A stretch of DNA of 64,000 nt from Fulvia fulva (GCF_020509005.1 NC_063017.1:1054001-1118000), one strand, 5' to 3'; shown: positions 35,000 through 48,279, counted from the first letter of the stretch. The notes: a model not told the origin generated them from the letters alone. Translations and numbers: made by a program.

Positions 35000-37240
35000 T
35001 ATCTCTAGTACCGTACTATCGGACGTAGTTATCAATCCTTATCGTCTTTATATTTTATAGCCGTCTATACTATACGAATAGGATATTAATAGGCCCTACC
35101 GGCTGTTCCGAGGGCGTAGGCCTTAACTTAGCTCGAGGCTTAGGCGTCCTTCTTCTAAGAGTCTCCCCTAATACTACTGTTAACTAGCTTCTACTAGCCC
35201 TAGAACCGGCGTCTCTAATTATCTCTACCTTCTACTAACCGAGTTCTTCCTACCGGATCTCCTCTTCGAGTTCTTATCGTATAGCTTTAGCGGCCTCGGC
35301 TCGTACTCTTAATGCCTATATACTAGACCTAGTTCGAGGATTCGAGTTCTTTATGATTCCTACTAGAGCTTTGCCTCGAGATTTGTTACTCTAGGTTAGG
35401 TAGGCCTTAACCTTAACCTTATTATAGTTTATAATCCTACTCCCTTATAGAGCCGGTCCTTCTTCCTTAAACTAGATCTAGTAACTACTAGCGGCCGTTA
35501 GTTACTACCTAGATCTAGTATCTTAAGGGCCGTATTCTATAAGGTATCGGTTATTAGGTAGAGGTTTAGAGTAGTTAAGAAGCTTTACGCTTAAGACACT
35601 AGTATAATCTCGACCTATCTATTGTTTCCGAAGCGTAGGGATCTTTATGTCCTTATTAAATAGAATTGGGCTATAGTATTCCTTAAGCTACGGAAGTATA
35701 TAAAGGAGCTTAGGCTTACTATAGTCCCGTCGGAAGTTAAACTTAGGGGAATTTAGATTAGTCTTCTTTCCTAGGTAATACTAGTTGTTTATCGCTAAAA
35801 AGACATACCCTTATAAGATAAGAAGTAGTATCGTAGGACACCTATTAGCCTAATATTCCGTACTACTATAGTTATAATAGCACCTATTAAGCGCTTTAGA
35901 CTACTCGCGGTTCTATAACTATAGGCGCTATACTAAGTAAACCTACGGTTTAGGCACTCGATCGGGGTTCTCTAGTTATATAGACCTTTGATTTTCACTA
36001 GGGTTAAAGGATCTAACCTCTACCGCGCGCCCTCGTTAGTAAGCTCGAATACTTATTTCTACTATTCTCTAAATAAGGTCATCTTCGATAGTAGTAGAAA
36101 CAGCTGTTTTATTAAGTATATTAATCTTAGGGATTAAGCGCGGTATCTACTTTATAACTAACCGATAAAGCTATAGTAAAGTAAGTAGAAAGTCCGTATA
36201 TACGGCCTTCTATCCTTCTTTACTATTAGCGATACTTGTCGCCTCGTCTAGTATCTTTTAAAAGCGCCGAAACTTCTTAGGCTACTTCGGATAGAGTCTA
36301 CATTTTTTATAAATTGCCTTAGTAACTAACTCTAGGAGCCCCTAAAGTAGAAGACGGCTACGGGAGCTATTATCGAGGTCTTTAGGATCAATTAGGTTAC
36401 TAGAGGCTACGAAGAGACGGATAAACTCCTTTATATCCTACTCCTTAGGGCTTTTCCCTTTCTCGACCCGGACTATCTCTTTAAGATATTCTTGACTTCC
36501 TAATATTAAATAGGTATCGAGTCTCGAAATTTTAGCTAAGAAGGACCTCCTAAAGGTGCTCCGCCTTACTTACTATTTATCTAACTTTATTACTAAACGT
36601 CGGATAGTAGTCTCGTAGTTACGCTCGAAACGAGCCTTAAAATTGTCTTTCTTCATTAATAGCCTTAGTAGATACTAGTCTATAGGATTATTGAACTTCT
36701 CCTAGAACTTAGTAGCGTTCCTACTATTAAAGAAGGGGGTTTTCGGACTCCTAGAAGTAGGGAAACGAGGTCCTACATTTTCTATAGTAATAGTAAGACG
36801 GCTAAATAAGGCTACTATTGTATCCGGACTATAGGGCATTCCTAACGTTATAGTGCCCTTATTCGAGTCATCCTCTTCTTAGTGATTTCGTCGTGCTCTT
36901 TCCTTACCCTTATTATTAGAGCTTAAAGCCTCCGGGGTATTATCTTCGTCGCTATTCGAGTCTTCTATCCCTTCTAGGATTATAGCCTCCCTATAAGGCC
37001 TAACTTATATACCTTCGTTAGACTTTCTAGTAACTCTTAGCTAGCTCTAATACTAGTAAACGACTCGAACCTCGATAAAGATATAACTAAAACTTATGAC
37101 CTTGTTCGTAACCGTAACCTTGCTCGTAACGTTATACTTACTTTACTTAATACTAAGACCCTTGACCTTAGGTGCCTTAATACCTTAAGATCTCGACCTC
37201 GAGTCGACCTTGACCTTAATCTTACGCAAATGTACTAATA
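35000..37240 (-). pseudogene. G3 gag, decayed
   Basis: On the minus strand, downstream of the probable LTR: a repetitive Lys/Val-rich N-terminus at about 37090-37230, then an acidic Ser/Asn stretch (EDSNSDEDNTPEALSSNNKG). A capsid-like segment with FFNSRNATKF and FNNPID follows at about 36650-36760. A zinc-knuckle remnant lies at about 35840-35900 (CYYNYSSTEYQANRCP, with Asn and Tyr in place of Cys and His). Scattered TAG stops occur. Confidence 0.6.
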
Positions 37241-37613
37241 ATGCCACCGGGTATATACTTAAACCCCCCCCTTATTAACTACTAAAATAAAGACGACTAA
37301 CCACCCTAGTAAGTAAGGGCGCGCCTAGTGACCCTAGGATAGCTTACGCGTAGGTATATATACTTGTCGGTCCGCGGGCCGTAAAATATATATAGTAATC
37401 CTAAAAGATAATAAATCTGAAATTTTTAGATTCTCGTATTTTCGCCTTATAGAGAGATTCTTCGTAAATCCTAGCTTTCTACTAAGGTCGCCTCCTAACT
37501 ATATATATCTTAGTAGTACCCCTATATACCCCCGCTACGTAATTAACCGTTAAAGGTTAACGAGATTCGACGCGCAAATTTCAGGGTCTTAAGGGGCCCT
37601 CGACTCGTTAATA
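37240..37613 (-). repeat. Probable G3 5' LTR
   Basis: Inferred from context. LINE G coding sequence stops at 37614, and on the minus strand the next bases read tattaacgagtcgag, similar to a TGTTAACG LTR start. The segment is non-coding, includes a TATA-like tatatatatttta, and ends near a candidate primer-binding region around 37240. No partner LTR is in the window, so the boundaries are tentative. Confidence 0.45.
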
Positions 37614-37704
37614 GTAGTAGCTATACTAGGTCTCCCGTCGGTAGTATTTTATAGTATACCTAAATCCCTAGAACCGGAAGTACTAGGTTACTATATAGGT
37701 ATAG
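37614..37704 (-). pseudogene. LINE G ORF1 fragment: zinc-knuckle end
   Basis: On the minus strand this continues the ORF1 of LINE G from 58741 across the whole LINE F insertion. It reads a zinc-knuckle remnant (YTYIVT*YFRF, then FRYTIKYYRRET), matching the same region in LINE F at about 51395-51470. It is bounded by the duplication tataggtatag (37694-37704 and 58741-58751) and cut off on the left by Gypsy G3. Confidence 0.75.
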
Positions 37705-37879
37705 TATGTCCTAATAACAAGACAATCTTTAGTGCTATAGACATATAGAAACTAGTGAGAGGTCCTCGCTACGATAATAAACGAAGGGGCGATAGCGTCG
37801 TAAAAGTAAAGAGCGCCCTCGAAAGGCGGCGAACGAAGGGAAACGCGCGGAGCGACGACGCGCCCGGGAGAAACGAAAC

Positions 37880-38377
37880 ACGGAGACTATCTACTATAAC
37901 GACTATAATAACCGCAAGCTACTAACTAGAAGAACTAATATACGAAACACGGTATAGATACGGTAGAATATACCGCGGTTATATACAAAATTATAGCTAC
38001 CCTCGGAAGCGCTAATCTACCCTACGAACGCGCGATCCGTAGCCTCCTCGAGAGCTTAGTCAAAGCGATCTAGGAGCTACTACGGGAGACGAAGGCGCTA
38101 GCGCTAGTAAAGGAAGTAACGAACGCGGACCTCCTACGGGAGATCTAGGCGCTAGGAAGAGCTAGGCCGGCGATATATACCTAAGCGGCTATAGTAGCCG
38201 TAGAGTAACTAACGTACCGCGTTAGGCTAGTTTAGCGCGAGGTTACGATATATATAGACAACCCTAAAGAAAGAGAGCGGGTAGCGGTACTATCTTACTA
38301 ACGCCTCGTAGAGTAGGCGCGCTAGGCTAGTAAATAAGACATTATTATAGCCTAGAAGCTAAAGAGTAGAGACGTAC
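37880..38377 (+). pseudogene. LINE F ORF1 part 1
   Basis: N-terminal part of a LINE ORF1. Read through stops it has an IQELL-like helical segment, ADLLREI, then EREEV-like charged helices. It aligns over its length with minus-strand LINE G at about 59560-59150. Interrupted at 38377 by Gypsy G4 (target duplication cgtac at 38373-38377 and 51012-51016), it resumes exactly at 51017. Confidence 0.72.
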
Positions 38378-38748
38378 TATAAGGGAGCCGTTCTTAATAT
38401 AGGGTGAACTATATTATACGTTAATTACTAACCGTAACATTCGAAAGCTCTTATTAAGGCTATTCTAACGATATATAAAGTAGGCTACTAGCCCTAGAAT
38501 TGAGGGAGTTCTACCTTATTTAATCTAGATAGCTTGAAGTTCTCTTCACCCTATTTCTTTAGCTCTAAACGCCGCGGAGGTACCTAGCTACATTAGGCAA
38601 CTCCTAGGTAATAGTAGCCTAGGCTACGGTACTAACGGCGCCTACGGCTCTATAGGCGAAGCTCCCCTAAGACAACTAGTAGCAACTTATAGAGGACGCA
38701 AAAAGTATAGAAACTAACGATTAGCTCCTATACCGGTCTCTATAGGTA

Positions 38749-39888
38749 ATGATCACTTAGCTACGTACGGCACTTGTACTATCGTATTACCGAGGGTAAT
38801 AAGAAATAAGGACGACGTCCTAGGCGATTAGTAAGGCCACCCGGAATTAACACCCCTATAGCTAGGTATCGGTCGCGGTATCGATACTAGGCCCCCGCCT
38901 AACGTACGATATAGTTACGATCCGTATTATAGTAAAGGAAGACTAGGCCGAAGTTACGAAGCTATCGAACAAGGAGCTCGCCTAACAAATTAACTAACTA
39001 GGGGTGGTCGTAGTGAACTAATAGTCTAACGGTACTCTATAGATCTATACTAGCTCTACTACTACTAGGAGGCACCTAGAGGTATAGCTATAGTAGGTAT
39101 CTAAGGTTACGGTATTAGCGAAGGTCTTAATAAAGTAATTCACGATCCTAGTCCACGACATACCTAAGGAGTTCGACCTAACTAACCAAGGTTACCTACG
39201 TACTCTCTAAGAGGACAACCCGGTCACTCTTAACTCTCTAATCTAGAAGGCGACCTAGCTCTATAGGAAATGGCTAGAAGGTAAGAAGGCCTCGGCGCTA
39301 ATAGTATAGCTATAAGACGCGAAAGCGGCGGATCTAGCGATAGAACAAGGCCTAATCTAGTAATATAGCCTTAAGATAGTAGAAAAGCACTCCTTATCCT
39401 TCCGTGTCCTCTAATGCTTCAAATGCCAATAGTATAGACACCAAACCTATACGTATATAAACAAGTAGGCCTACTCGAACTATATAGGAGACTATATGTC
39501 TAGGGACTATATATCGGCTACGAGACGGTACGCAAACTGTCCGGGGCACTACCTATTATATAGCGCGGAATGCCTATAGCGGAAACTAGCGAAAAACAAG
39601 GCAATTATAAACAGAACCGTCGCCCTAAGATTCTATAGCGACCGTAAGGCTAGCCTATACCGGAACTAGCTAGCGGCGGTCGGGTATAAGCGCCCTAGGG
39701 CCGAGAACGATATAAAGGATACGTAACCTAGGGCGTACGGGAGGCCACGTACTCTACTAGCTACGGCGAGGGAATCTAACTAGGCCCGGCTCCCCTTTAG
39801 TATATAGCCGATAGGCGTAGACTAGGACGTATAAGTTAGTAGGACATAGGACGCTATAGAGGAAATAATTATCGATACCGGTAACTAG
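38749..39888 (+). pseudogene. LINE D ORF1, decayed
   Basis: ATG at 38749 and the TAG at 39886-39888 coincide with the start and stop of copy B ORF1, with no net indel. In-frame TAG/TAA and Tyr replacements of zinc-knuckle Cys/His residues are frequent. Confidence 0.9.
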
Positions 39889-42800
39889 CCTCGATACGCT
39901 TAGTATTATCTAGTATAACGTTAACTATAGTAAGGATATAGTCTAGAACCATTTCCTATACGAGGCGGACCTATACGTCTACTACGTCCTAGTAATCTAG
40001 GAGCTATAGATTAACCCGTACTATAAGAGACTAACGACCTATAAGTTACTAGGCTATACGATATACCTACGAGGCGACGGTAGACCCCGTACGTACTTCT
40101 ATATTAGTAAGGATATACTAGAATCCGACTAGGAGGTAGTATACTACGTAGACGAAGAAGGCGGGGGCGATATTACCTCCCTCTATATAGGTAGCACCTA
40201 GATACACAACCTATATATATAACCGCTAGCCTCGAGGTCTAGCCGTGACCTAGGGGTCTATAGATACCTAGACAGTACGCTTAAGAGACAAGGGTGCTAT
40301 ATCGTAGTAGGAGACTTTAATATATACTACCCTTCCTAGGAAAGCCTTATGTAGCCGTACCCTATAGCCGACGAAGTACTCGACTTGATAGCGAGTAACG
40401 TAATTGCCCTTAATACCCCGAAGGACCTAGGCACCTAGAAGAGAGGGGGACTCTAAGGCACGATCGACCTCTCTTAGATCTTAGATAGCTACTACTATAC
40501 GGTAACCTACTATAGGATCGAACATATACTCGAGGCGTCGTTAGACTATATACTAGTCAGGACCTCTATTACGATATAGATATAACGTACACTAGCGAGA
40601 ACCCCTAAGCTAAACTAGGAAAAGGCCTACTAGGCTAATATCTAGGCGTACCTCGATAACTCTAAGAGGCTAGTCTAGATCGCGTAGTAGCAATATAATA
40701 GTAAAGACGAGATAGACGAGGTAGTCTAAGGGTTAATAGACGAAAAAAGAAAAGCGACCTTACTTTACGTTCCGCTTACCTAACTAACGATATAGTCTAA
40801 ACTATACTAGACGCTAAAGTGCACTACGGTAGTAAGAGAAGCAAGGAGAGCCCGCCGGGTATAGACGAGTAGCTATAGCGAGGAGGCCTAGAATGTATAT
40901 AGGGAGGTATACTAATAGAAGAAAGCTATTATACGGAGGGAGAAAGCAGTCGGCTAGAGGGCTATAGTAGAAGAAATCGCCGGCAAGCTAGCGAGGATAT
41001 AGAAGCTAGCGAAATGGGCCCGATAGGACCCTATATAGGGCCCCTCCTTCTCTATCCTAGCGCTATAATCGCCTAGTAGCCCGGTTAGCGACCCCGAGGC
41101 TAAGGCGCGTCTACTAGCTAGTAAGTTCTTCCCGCCCCTAGTCGAGGCTAATCTAAGCGATATAAACAGCTCTACTCCCCTAGCCCCTAGTATCGCGGTC
41201 TAATAGGAGGTGTCCGAGGGAGAAGTTGCCGCTATACTTAGGAAGTTACCGGCGAAGAAAGCCCCGGGGCCGGATAGGATCCTAAACGAGCTACTAAAGA
41301 AGTGTAGAGATTAACTAGCCCTAGTAGTCGTAGCGATCTTTTACGCCTACCTATAGACCGGATACTACCCGATAGCATTTAAATAATCGACGATAGTAGT
41401 CCTACGTAAGCCGTAAAAGGAAGACTATACGTAGGTAAAGTCGTACCGCCCAATTACGCTCCTTAACACTCTTAGGAAGGCGCTTAAGAAGCTAGTTATA
41501 ACGAGACTCTCCGAGGCGGTAGAGGAATACTCCCTACTCCCGGACACCTAGATAGGTACGCGCCTATAGCGATTGACGCTATCCGCGATAGAACTTATTA
41601 CCTCTTAGGTAAAGGCTATCTAGTATAAGAATAGGGATAAGGTAGCTTCCTTACTTAGCCTAGACATATCGGGAGCCTTCGACTACGTATTATACCCGCG
41701 GCTACTCTATATCCTAGGGTCGAAAGGACTCCCTAAGTAGGTTGTTAACTTCGTACGGTCCTACCTCTAAAACCGTAGTACGTCGATTCTAGTCGGCTAG
41801 TTTAGAAGCCTATTTCAAGTAGTCTATACTAGAATCCCGTAAGGCTTAACGCTAGTATCTATTCTGTTCCTCTTCTTTATAGCGACGCTACTCCTAGCCC
41901 TAGAATCCTAGAACACCGCTACGAGCGGCTTCGTAGACGACATAAATATCCTAGCGTAGTCTTCCTCGACTAAGGAGAACTATAGGCTACTAGAAGAGAA
42001 GCACAAGATCTACGAGGACTAGGCTAGGAGGCACGGGGCTCGGTTTGCCCTAGAAAAGTACAATCTAATACACTTTACGCGCCGGCTACGGTTCTATAAT
42101 ATATAAGCTTCTATCTAGATATAGGGGTATACGACTAACCCGGTAGATTAGCTTAGGATCCTCGGACTATAGGTAGACCCGGCGCTACGGTAGAGAAAGT
42201 ACGTATAGGTAATATTACGGAAAGCTAAACAGAATATAGCATTATACTAGAGGCTCTCTACGTCTATATAGGGGGCGGACTTCCGGTAGTTACGACTCCT
42301 ATATACGGCTATTATACGGCTAGTCCTTACCTATAGTAGCTAAGTATAGTCCTTAGGCGAGAGGGCCTACCTATCGAAGGGACTCGTCGCGCCGCTAGCG
42401 AAGATCTAAAACTAATGCCTAAGGAAGGTCAACGGGGTATACAAGTCGATACTAATAAGGATACTTAAGTACGAGACCGCTATACCGCCGATCGACCTAT
42501 ATATCTAGGGACTACGGACCTCCTACTTAGGTAAGTCGGCACAGTACCTAGTATAGAAGGTTATCGCTAGTATAGTCGTAAGGGCCCGCGAATTAGTACT
42601 AGCGTATAAGGGCATTTGACCCGGAAACGAGCCGAACTACCGGGTAAGGGACGAATAGCTAGTAATACGGTAGGAAGGTAAGAAGTCGTTTATAGAGTAA
42701 CTATAGAAGGAAAGGTAGAACAACTAGGTTGTAGGGTATAGTAGACGCCCTTAGCTAGCGGGATAACCTAAGGAATAGTTAGCTACGAAATCCGCGGTTA

Positions 42801-43192
42801 AGTACCCCCCGAAGCTTATCTACTACCGCCTTACGAGGGTATAGAGTAGTATAGTGACCTAACTACGAAGCGAACATATCGGCCTCTAGGGGTACCTATT
42901 ATAGAGGAAGGTTCTAGGATATACGAATACTAGCTACCCCTACGGCTATCGCTCCTAGAACGTACGGTACGTACTCCTCGTCTATCCGAGGTAGTCGCTA
43001 GGAAGGGGGGAGTAGATAGCAAAGGCGAGGAACCGGACGATTAGGGCACTTCTTAATAACGCTAAGGACCTACGGCGTATTACGAACTAGATACTAGAGA
43101 AGGGCTAGCTAGAATAGTACCGCCTAGTAGGAGTAGTATAGGAAGAGAGGACACGACGTAGCGCGACGAGACTAGCTAGGAGCGGGGGCTAA
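39875..43192 (+). pseudogene. LINE D ORF2, decayed
   Basis: Equivalent of copy B ORF2, with the same overlap with ORF1 and the TAA stop at 43190-43192. The first ATG has become ATA. Endonuclease and RT blocks are recognisable but interrupted by many TAG/TAA codons at Trp/Gln positions. Confidence 0.9.
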
Positions 43193-43380
43193 CGGGGTAG
43201 TGATATAGACTACGTACGTTTAGAGGGAAAGCTAATCTAGATAAGAAGTAGTCGGGGGCGGGAAGGGTTTTCACCTATTCGGGTTTCCCTTTATATATAA
43301 TAATAGATATATACCTATATAGACCGGATAGGGTCCTAGAATAGGGGAGTAATAGATCTATCTATCTAATATAGGGTGAA

Positions 43381-43519
43381 TAACGAAGTTATTAGACAGG
43401 CTATCTAAGAGGAGTACGAGGTACAGAAAGTTAATATATAAGCCGAGGTATACGGGCCGGCCCGTACCGAGTCACGTGACCGACTACTATTTACTAGACG
43501 TCCGCCCAGGCCCGTAACA
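43381..43519 (-). repeat. Gypsy G4 3' LTR, main part
   Basis: Together with 38378-38408 this makes the 170-bp 3' LTR. It ends on the plus strand with cccgtaaca, so the LTR starts TGTTACGGG on the minus strand. It keeps the palindrome gtcacgtgac at about 43472-43481. The other LTR has tatataa at that place. The neighbouring ccccctctcc (43522-43532) is the polypurine tract on the minus strand. Confidence 0.88.
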
Positions 43520-43899
43520 CTACCCCCTCTCCAAAAAGTCGGCCTATCCTTAGTACTATTCTTCCTTACGACGTAGGCCTACGCGAAGGTTATATCGTTC
43601 TCTAGATTATCCGCTTTATTATCTATCGCGTTATTATCTATTACTTCGTCCTCTATAACGTCGTCTTCGTTATCGGTCGTTAAGTCGTCTATTACTACGC
43701 TCTTACGCTTTGCTATACTATTATTATCCTCGCTATATCGGATACCGAGAGAGTCGTAGCGATTTATAAAGTCTACGAAGGCCTCCGTTATAGGCGCTAT
43801 TATATAAGCATCTAAAGAGCTATAGGACCTAATACTATTCGAAGATAGCGGTACCGTTAAGGTTATAGAGTTATAGGAAGCTTCCTATTCGTATTAACG

Positions 43900-46800
43900 T
43901 ATATTACTCGTATTCCTACTATCGGTCGCTTTTCTCGGGTCCGTACTATACGGGTCTTTATCTAAAGCTACTTTCGCTATTAGACTAATATAGTCATCTG
44001 CCTTATATAGGAGAGCTATAGGCGCTGTTTCTGCCTAAAGGTAGTACCTACCTATAGTTACTACTTTAGCTATAACTAATACCGACGCGGAGGGGTTCGC
44101 TTCATTCGCTACCTATCGTTCTAGTACTATAAAGCCGGTAGGTATTAGTTTCCTTAGGCTATTATAGTAGAAGTCTATAATAGAGGCGGCGGCTATCTCT
44201 ATTATATCCTCCGCTAGCTCCTATATTAGATCCTCGTCGTCTCCTACCTAACTAACTAGATACTTATACTAGCCGTACTTCCTCTATATATTTAGGATCT
44301 TATCTATATACTAGGACTAATTTATTCCCTCTTCGTTCTCTACCTCGATCGGCGGTAGGGTTAGTTCTACTTAGCTAGGTAACGCTTTATATATAGGGAG
44401 TAAGAGGTTCGGATAGAATCCGTTATATAGGTTCCCTAGCGACCGCGGTAGGCTTAGGCGATACGTATCGTTCGGTAGTACCTCTATTATTACGTAGGGG
44501 CCTACGTAGCGATAGTTAAGGTTCTTAGATAGCCGAGCTATACGCTAGTTACGGGTACTTAAGTAGACTTTATTACCTACCTCGTATATAGATACTAGCG
44601 TACGATATTAATTAGCGAAGTCGGCTTATAAGTCTTATATTATATATAATGCTTCGTATAGATACTCCCGTATATCGCTTATTCTCTTTACGAAAGCGTC
44701 GGCCGATTATACGTTAAGCTTCTACTTAGCGGGTATCGCTTAGATCGGAAGGTCTAGCTCGCCGTCTACGTATCGCGGTAGTTTACCGTAGTTAGCTATA
44801 AATAGTAACACTCCCGTGCTTTTAGATACTCTATTATTAGCTATAAATTCTACTAGCGGTAGCTAATCCGGCTAGTCGTCCTAGGTATAGTTAATAAAAG
44901 CTCGGAGGTACTTTTCTATTTCCTTATTTATGTTCTCGCTCTATCTATCGGTCTCGGAGTAGTATCTAGTAGACAACTTTCGCTTAATCTATAGCAACTC
45001 GTAGAGGCGTTATTAGAATACTAATAACTATTACGGATTACGATCGGACGTAATCGACTTTAGGAGCCCGTACCTACTAAATACGTACTTAATATAGATA
45101 TACGCGATATACTCGGCCTTTATAGTTAGTACTAGGATTAGGTACCTCTCCTTACTTAGTCTATTAGTTACTATTAGGACGTTCTAATAGGTCTAGCTAT
45201 CGGTAGTATAGCGTCCTTCGGGTAGCTCGACTACGAAGTCTATAGCTACGTCTTCCTAGGTATCGAACAGAATCGGTATCGGGTATAGTAGGCTATATAG
45301 CTCTTTAGTTAAAGTCATAGTATTTATATATACTCGATAACTACGGTAGAAAGTACGAACGGTACGCGCTATCCTCGGCTATACGTAGTGCTAGGTAACC
45401 TTCTTATACGTCTTAGCTCTTTCTAGATATCCGGTAGTAGGTATATTATAGAAGGACTTAAGAATTCGGCTATAGACCGTATAATGCTTATCTTCGGATA
45501 GTAGTACGAATAGTCTAAGCCCGCTAAACCGGTTCCTTATATAGATTATATCGTTAATAATAATAGCGTCGCGGTCGTTAAGCTTACTACTACGGAGTAA
45601 AGTCACCTTCTATTTATCGCGGAGTTACTATAGAGCTTCTTAGGCGTTTCCTTAGTTATATAGATTCCGGATGTCGGTCTCGAGGCCCTAGTCGATAACT
45701 ATACTAGTATTCGTAGTCGTAGCTATAGATATAATCCTACTAGCTAAGAGACTTAGAGCCTTAGAGGCGGAGACGTTTATTCCTTCTATACTAAGAAATT
45801 GTTTAGGGCCGAGTAGTACGCGGTTTTAGTGTTATCGGCGTAGGTCGTTACTATTATACCGCTCCGGTAGGTCCTACGTCCGTCGTATTAGGCTATCGGG
45901 CTTCCTATCTTATTTACCCGGTCGATATACGATCTTAAAGAAGAACTAGGAGAGGAATTCGGCCTCGCGTACTTAGCGTCGGTTTAGCTCTTTCGTAGTT
46001 ATAAACTACTCTAGGTTTTTATAGTCGGAGTAGACGAGTACCGGCTTACCGCTATCTTATAGGTTCTTAAAGTAGCCTTCCTCGCTATCTATATCTCCGG
46101 CTATAAGCTCCGGTCGCTATTCTTCGAAGGCCTTAACGATCGTAAGTAGTTCCTTATTATAGATGTCGTAATTATATTCCTAGGGGGGCATCTTCTTAGA
46201 AAGGTAAGCAAGAGGCCGTAGTACGCCGTCTTTATCTCGCTAGCTAAGTATATTAGCCGTTACGAAGTCAGATATATTAGTTTTAAGTACTGTCTCTCTT
46301 CCGGGTTTCAATATAGCTAATACGACACCTTCGGTGTCCGTAAATACTTATTTAAGTCCTTCGAATACGGATTGACATTCTAGGGACTATATAAAAACTA
46401 CGTCCTTCTTAGTAAGCCTAAGTAGCGGTAGGACAATCTTGCTATAGTTCTTAATAAATCTTCGGTAAAAGCCTACGAATCCGTTAAACGCGAGGATATC
46501 CTTAGCCGACTACGGCGTAGCCTAGTCTCGTATAGTCTACACTTTAGCTAGGTCTATAGATACGCCGTCCTTACTAATAATAAGGCCTAAGTACTTCGTA
46601 GATTACGTATAGAACTCGTACTTAGAGAAGTCTAGCTATAATCCCGCGCCTTAAATCTTCTAAAGGACCTTCTTTATATATTCTATATACTCTTCCCGGG
46701 TATCGCTAAAGATAAGAATGTCGTCTAAGTATATAGAGCAGAAATTATTAAGGAACTCGCAAAGAGTGTCGTTAATATAAGACTGAAATGTACCTAGCGT

Positions 46801-48250
46801 ATTATATAATCTAAACGGCATTACTAAGCACTCGAACTGTCTATATCTAGTAATAAATACGGTCTTCTATTCGTGACCCTCCGTAATACGGATATAATTA
46901 AAGACGGTAATTATATCGAGTTTAGTAAACTACTTCTTACACACTATTCTATTAAGCGTGTCATATATTAAGGGGATAGGGTATCTAGACTTTAACGTAA
47001 TAGCGTTTAGGCCGCGATAGTCTACGTCTACCCGAAGTCTACTACTAGGCTTACGTACTATAAGTACGGGCGAAGCTATATCCGCTCCTCCTACGTACCT
47101 TCGAATCTTCTAGTCGGCTAGGTAGCTATCCGTCTAACGCTTAATTACTTTATCCTCCTAAGGCGATATACGGAATAGATACTTCAAAGGTAGCTTGCTT
47201 CCTTCCTTAAGGTTAATCTTATAATCGATGCCTAGTCGGTATAGTAGTAGCTTATATACCGCCTAAGCCGAGAAGGTTCGGGCGTACTTACGGTACTCGG
47301 GTTATAGGTGATCTACCGGGTCTATAATATTGTCCTTATTAAGCGATTTGTAGAACCGGTTAACATCTACTTACGCGTACATTTTATACGCCCGTAACGA
47401 GGGCCCGGATCTTTCTACTACTAGTATAAAGGCTACGGCTCGAGCGTCTAGTCGTTACGTAGTCTTATTGTCTACTACTATACTATAATTGCCTATTGTG
47501 CGCCGTATAGAGTATGAGCTTAGCTAAGCGGTTAATATCGCGTATAAGTATAGAGGATCGGTACTTTACTTCGATCCTAGTAGTTCATCCTTTTTTCGGA
47601 TGTATATAAGGTAGACTTAAGTACCCTTTCGTCTTATATATATTATAAAAGCCCCTACTCCTACTTCTAGGATGTCTAGTAACTAATTACCTAGTATTAT
47701 AGTTACGGTTACTTCTACCGGCGTTCTCCGGTCCTTTCCTAAGGAGCGCCTATATAGCTTCTTAATAGTATCTCTTCCGTCTACTAGTAAGGGTAGTCTA
47801 GTATAGAGACGGGGCTCCGGTTTATCCTCTATAGTCACTACCGGACGGAAGGTTTAATACGTCTATATAGGCTACTTTCCTTTATTATAAACTGACTATA
47901 CCTATACCGGCTTGCCGTCCTATAGGCATAGCTCCTTATAGCGCTCCGAGTCGAGGGTAAGCGTCCTAGGTTTATAATAGATACCTAGCTAATATACTAT
48001 AGTCTAAGGCCTACCGAGGACTATATTATATTCGAGGTCGGCGAGCTACGTACTTATGACTTCCTTATAACTATTTAGGTCCAGTTCTATCGTTATCTAT
48101 TCCGTAATCTCTACTCCTAAGGTAGAGCTATCCGCTAGCGTAAGGAGTAGAGGCTCTAGTAACGAATAAACCTTGAAATTGTTATTATACGTATATATTC
48201 GGTCTATAAACTTAGAGTTAGTACCGATATTAAAGAACGACTAAGATTTA
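43900..48250 (-). pseudogene. G4 pol: PR, RT, RNase H, integrase, chromodomain
   Basis: On the minus strand, right to left: a protease region at about 48200-47850; RT at about 47100-46690 ([54 protein letters not shown]); RNase H at about 46310-46090 (SDFVTANILS, then LAYLSKKMPPQEYNYDIYNK); integrase at about 45600-44500; and a chromodomain at about 44370-44200 (YKYLVS*VG, DLI*ELAEDI). The YLDD active site is intact and the RT stretch is nearly free of stops, so decay is lighter than in Gypsy G2. TAG stops elsewhere still make it defective. Confidence 0.78.
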
Positions 48251-48279
48251 ATACTATTCGCTATACTAGGCATTACTAA

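Larger units (their letters stand above)
30837..37613 (-). mobile_element. Gypsy G3, 5' and central part with probable 5' LTR
   Basis: The larger remaining part of a minus-strand Gypsy whose 3' portion lies at 25278-25810 and 13018-13621. Reading right to left it has a probable LTR, gag, protease, RT, RNase H and the integrase N-terminal part. It appears inserted in LINE G, since the LINE G frame ends at 37614. The 3' LTR is not found: the left end of the element lies beyond LINE A, where other sequence now stands. A solo LTR (31426-31768) interrupts the integrase region. Confidence 0.8.
38409..43366 (+). mobile_element. LINE copy D (Tad1-like), full-length, RIPed
   Basis: Same family as copy B but in plus orientation and saturated with CA/TG to TA changes. 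The target duplication taatatagggtgaa lies at 38395-38408 and 43367-43380, and its excision restores the Gypsy G4 LTR. The tail is (ATCT)n on the right. The conserved 5' end starts at about 38437 (acattcgaaagc). The 28 bp before it (38409-38436) are not shared with the other copies. Confidence 0.92.
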
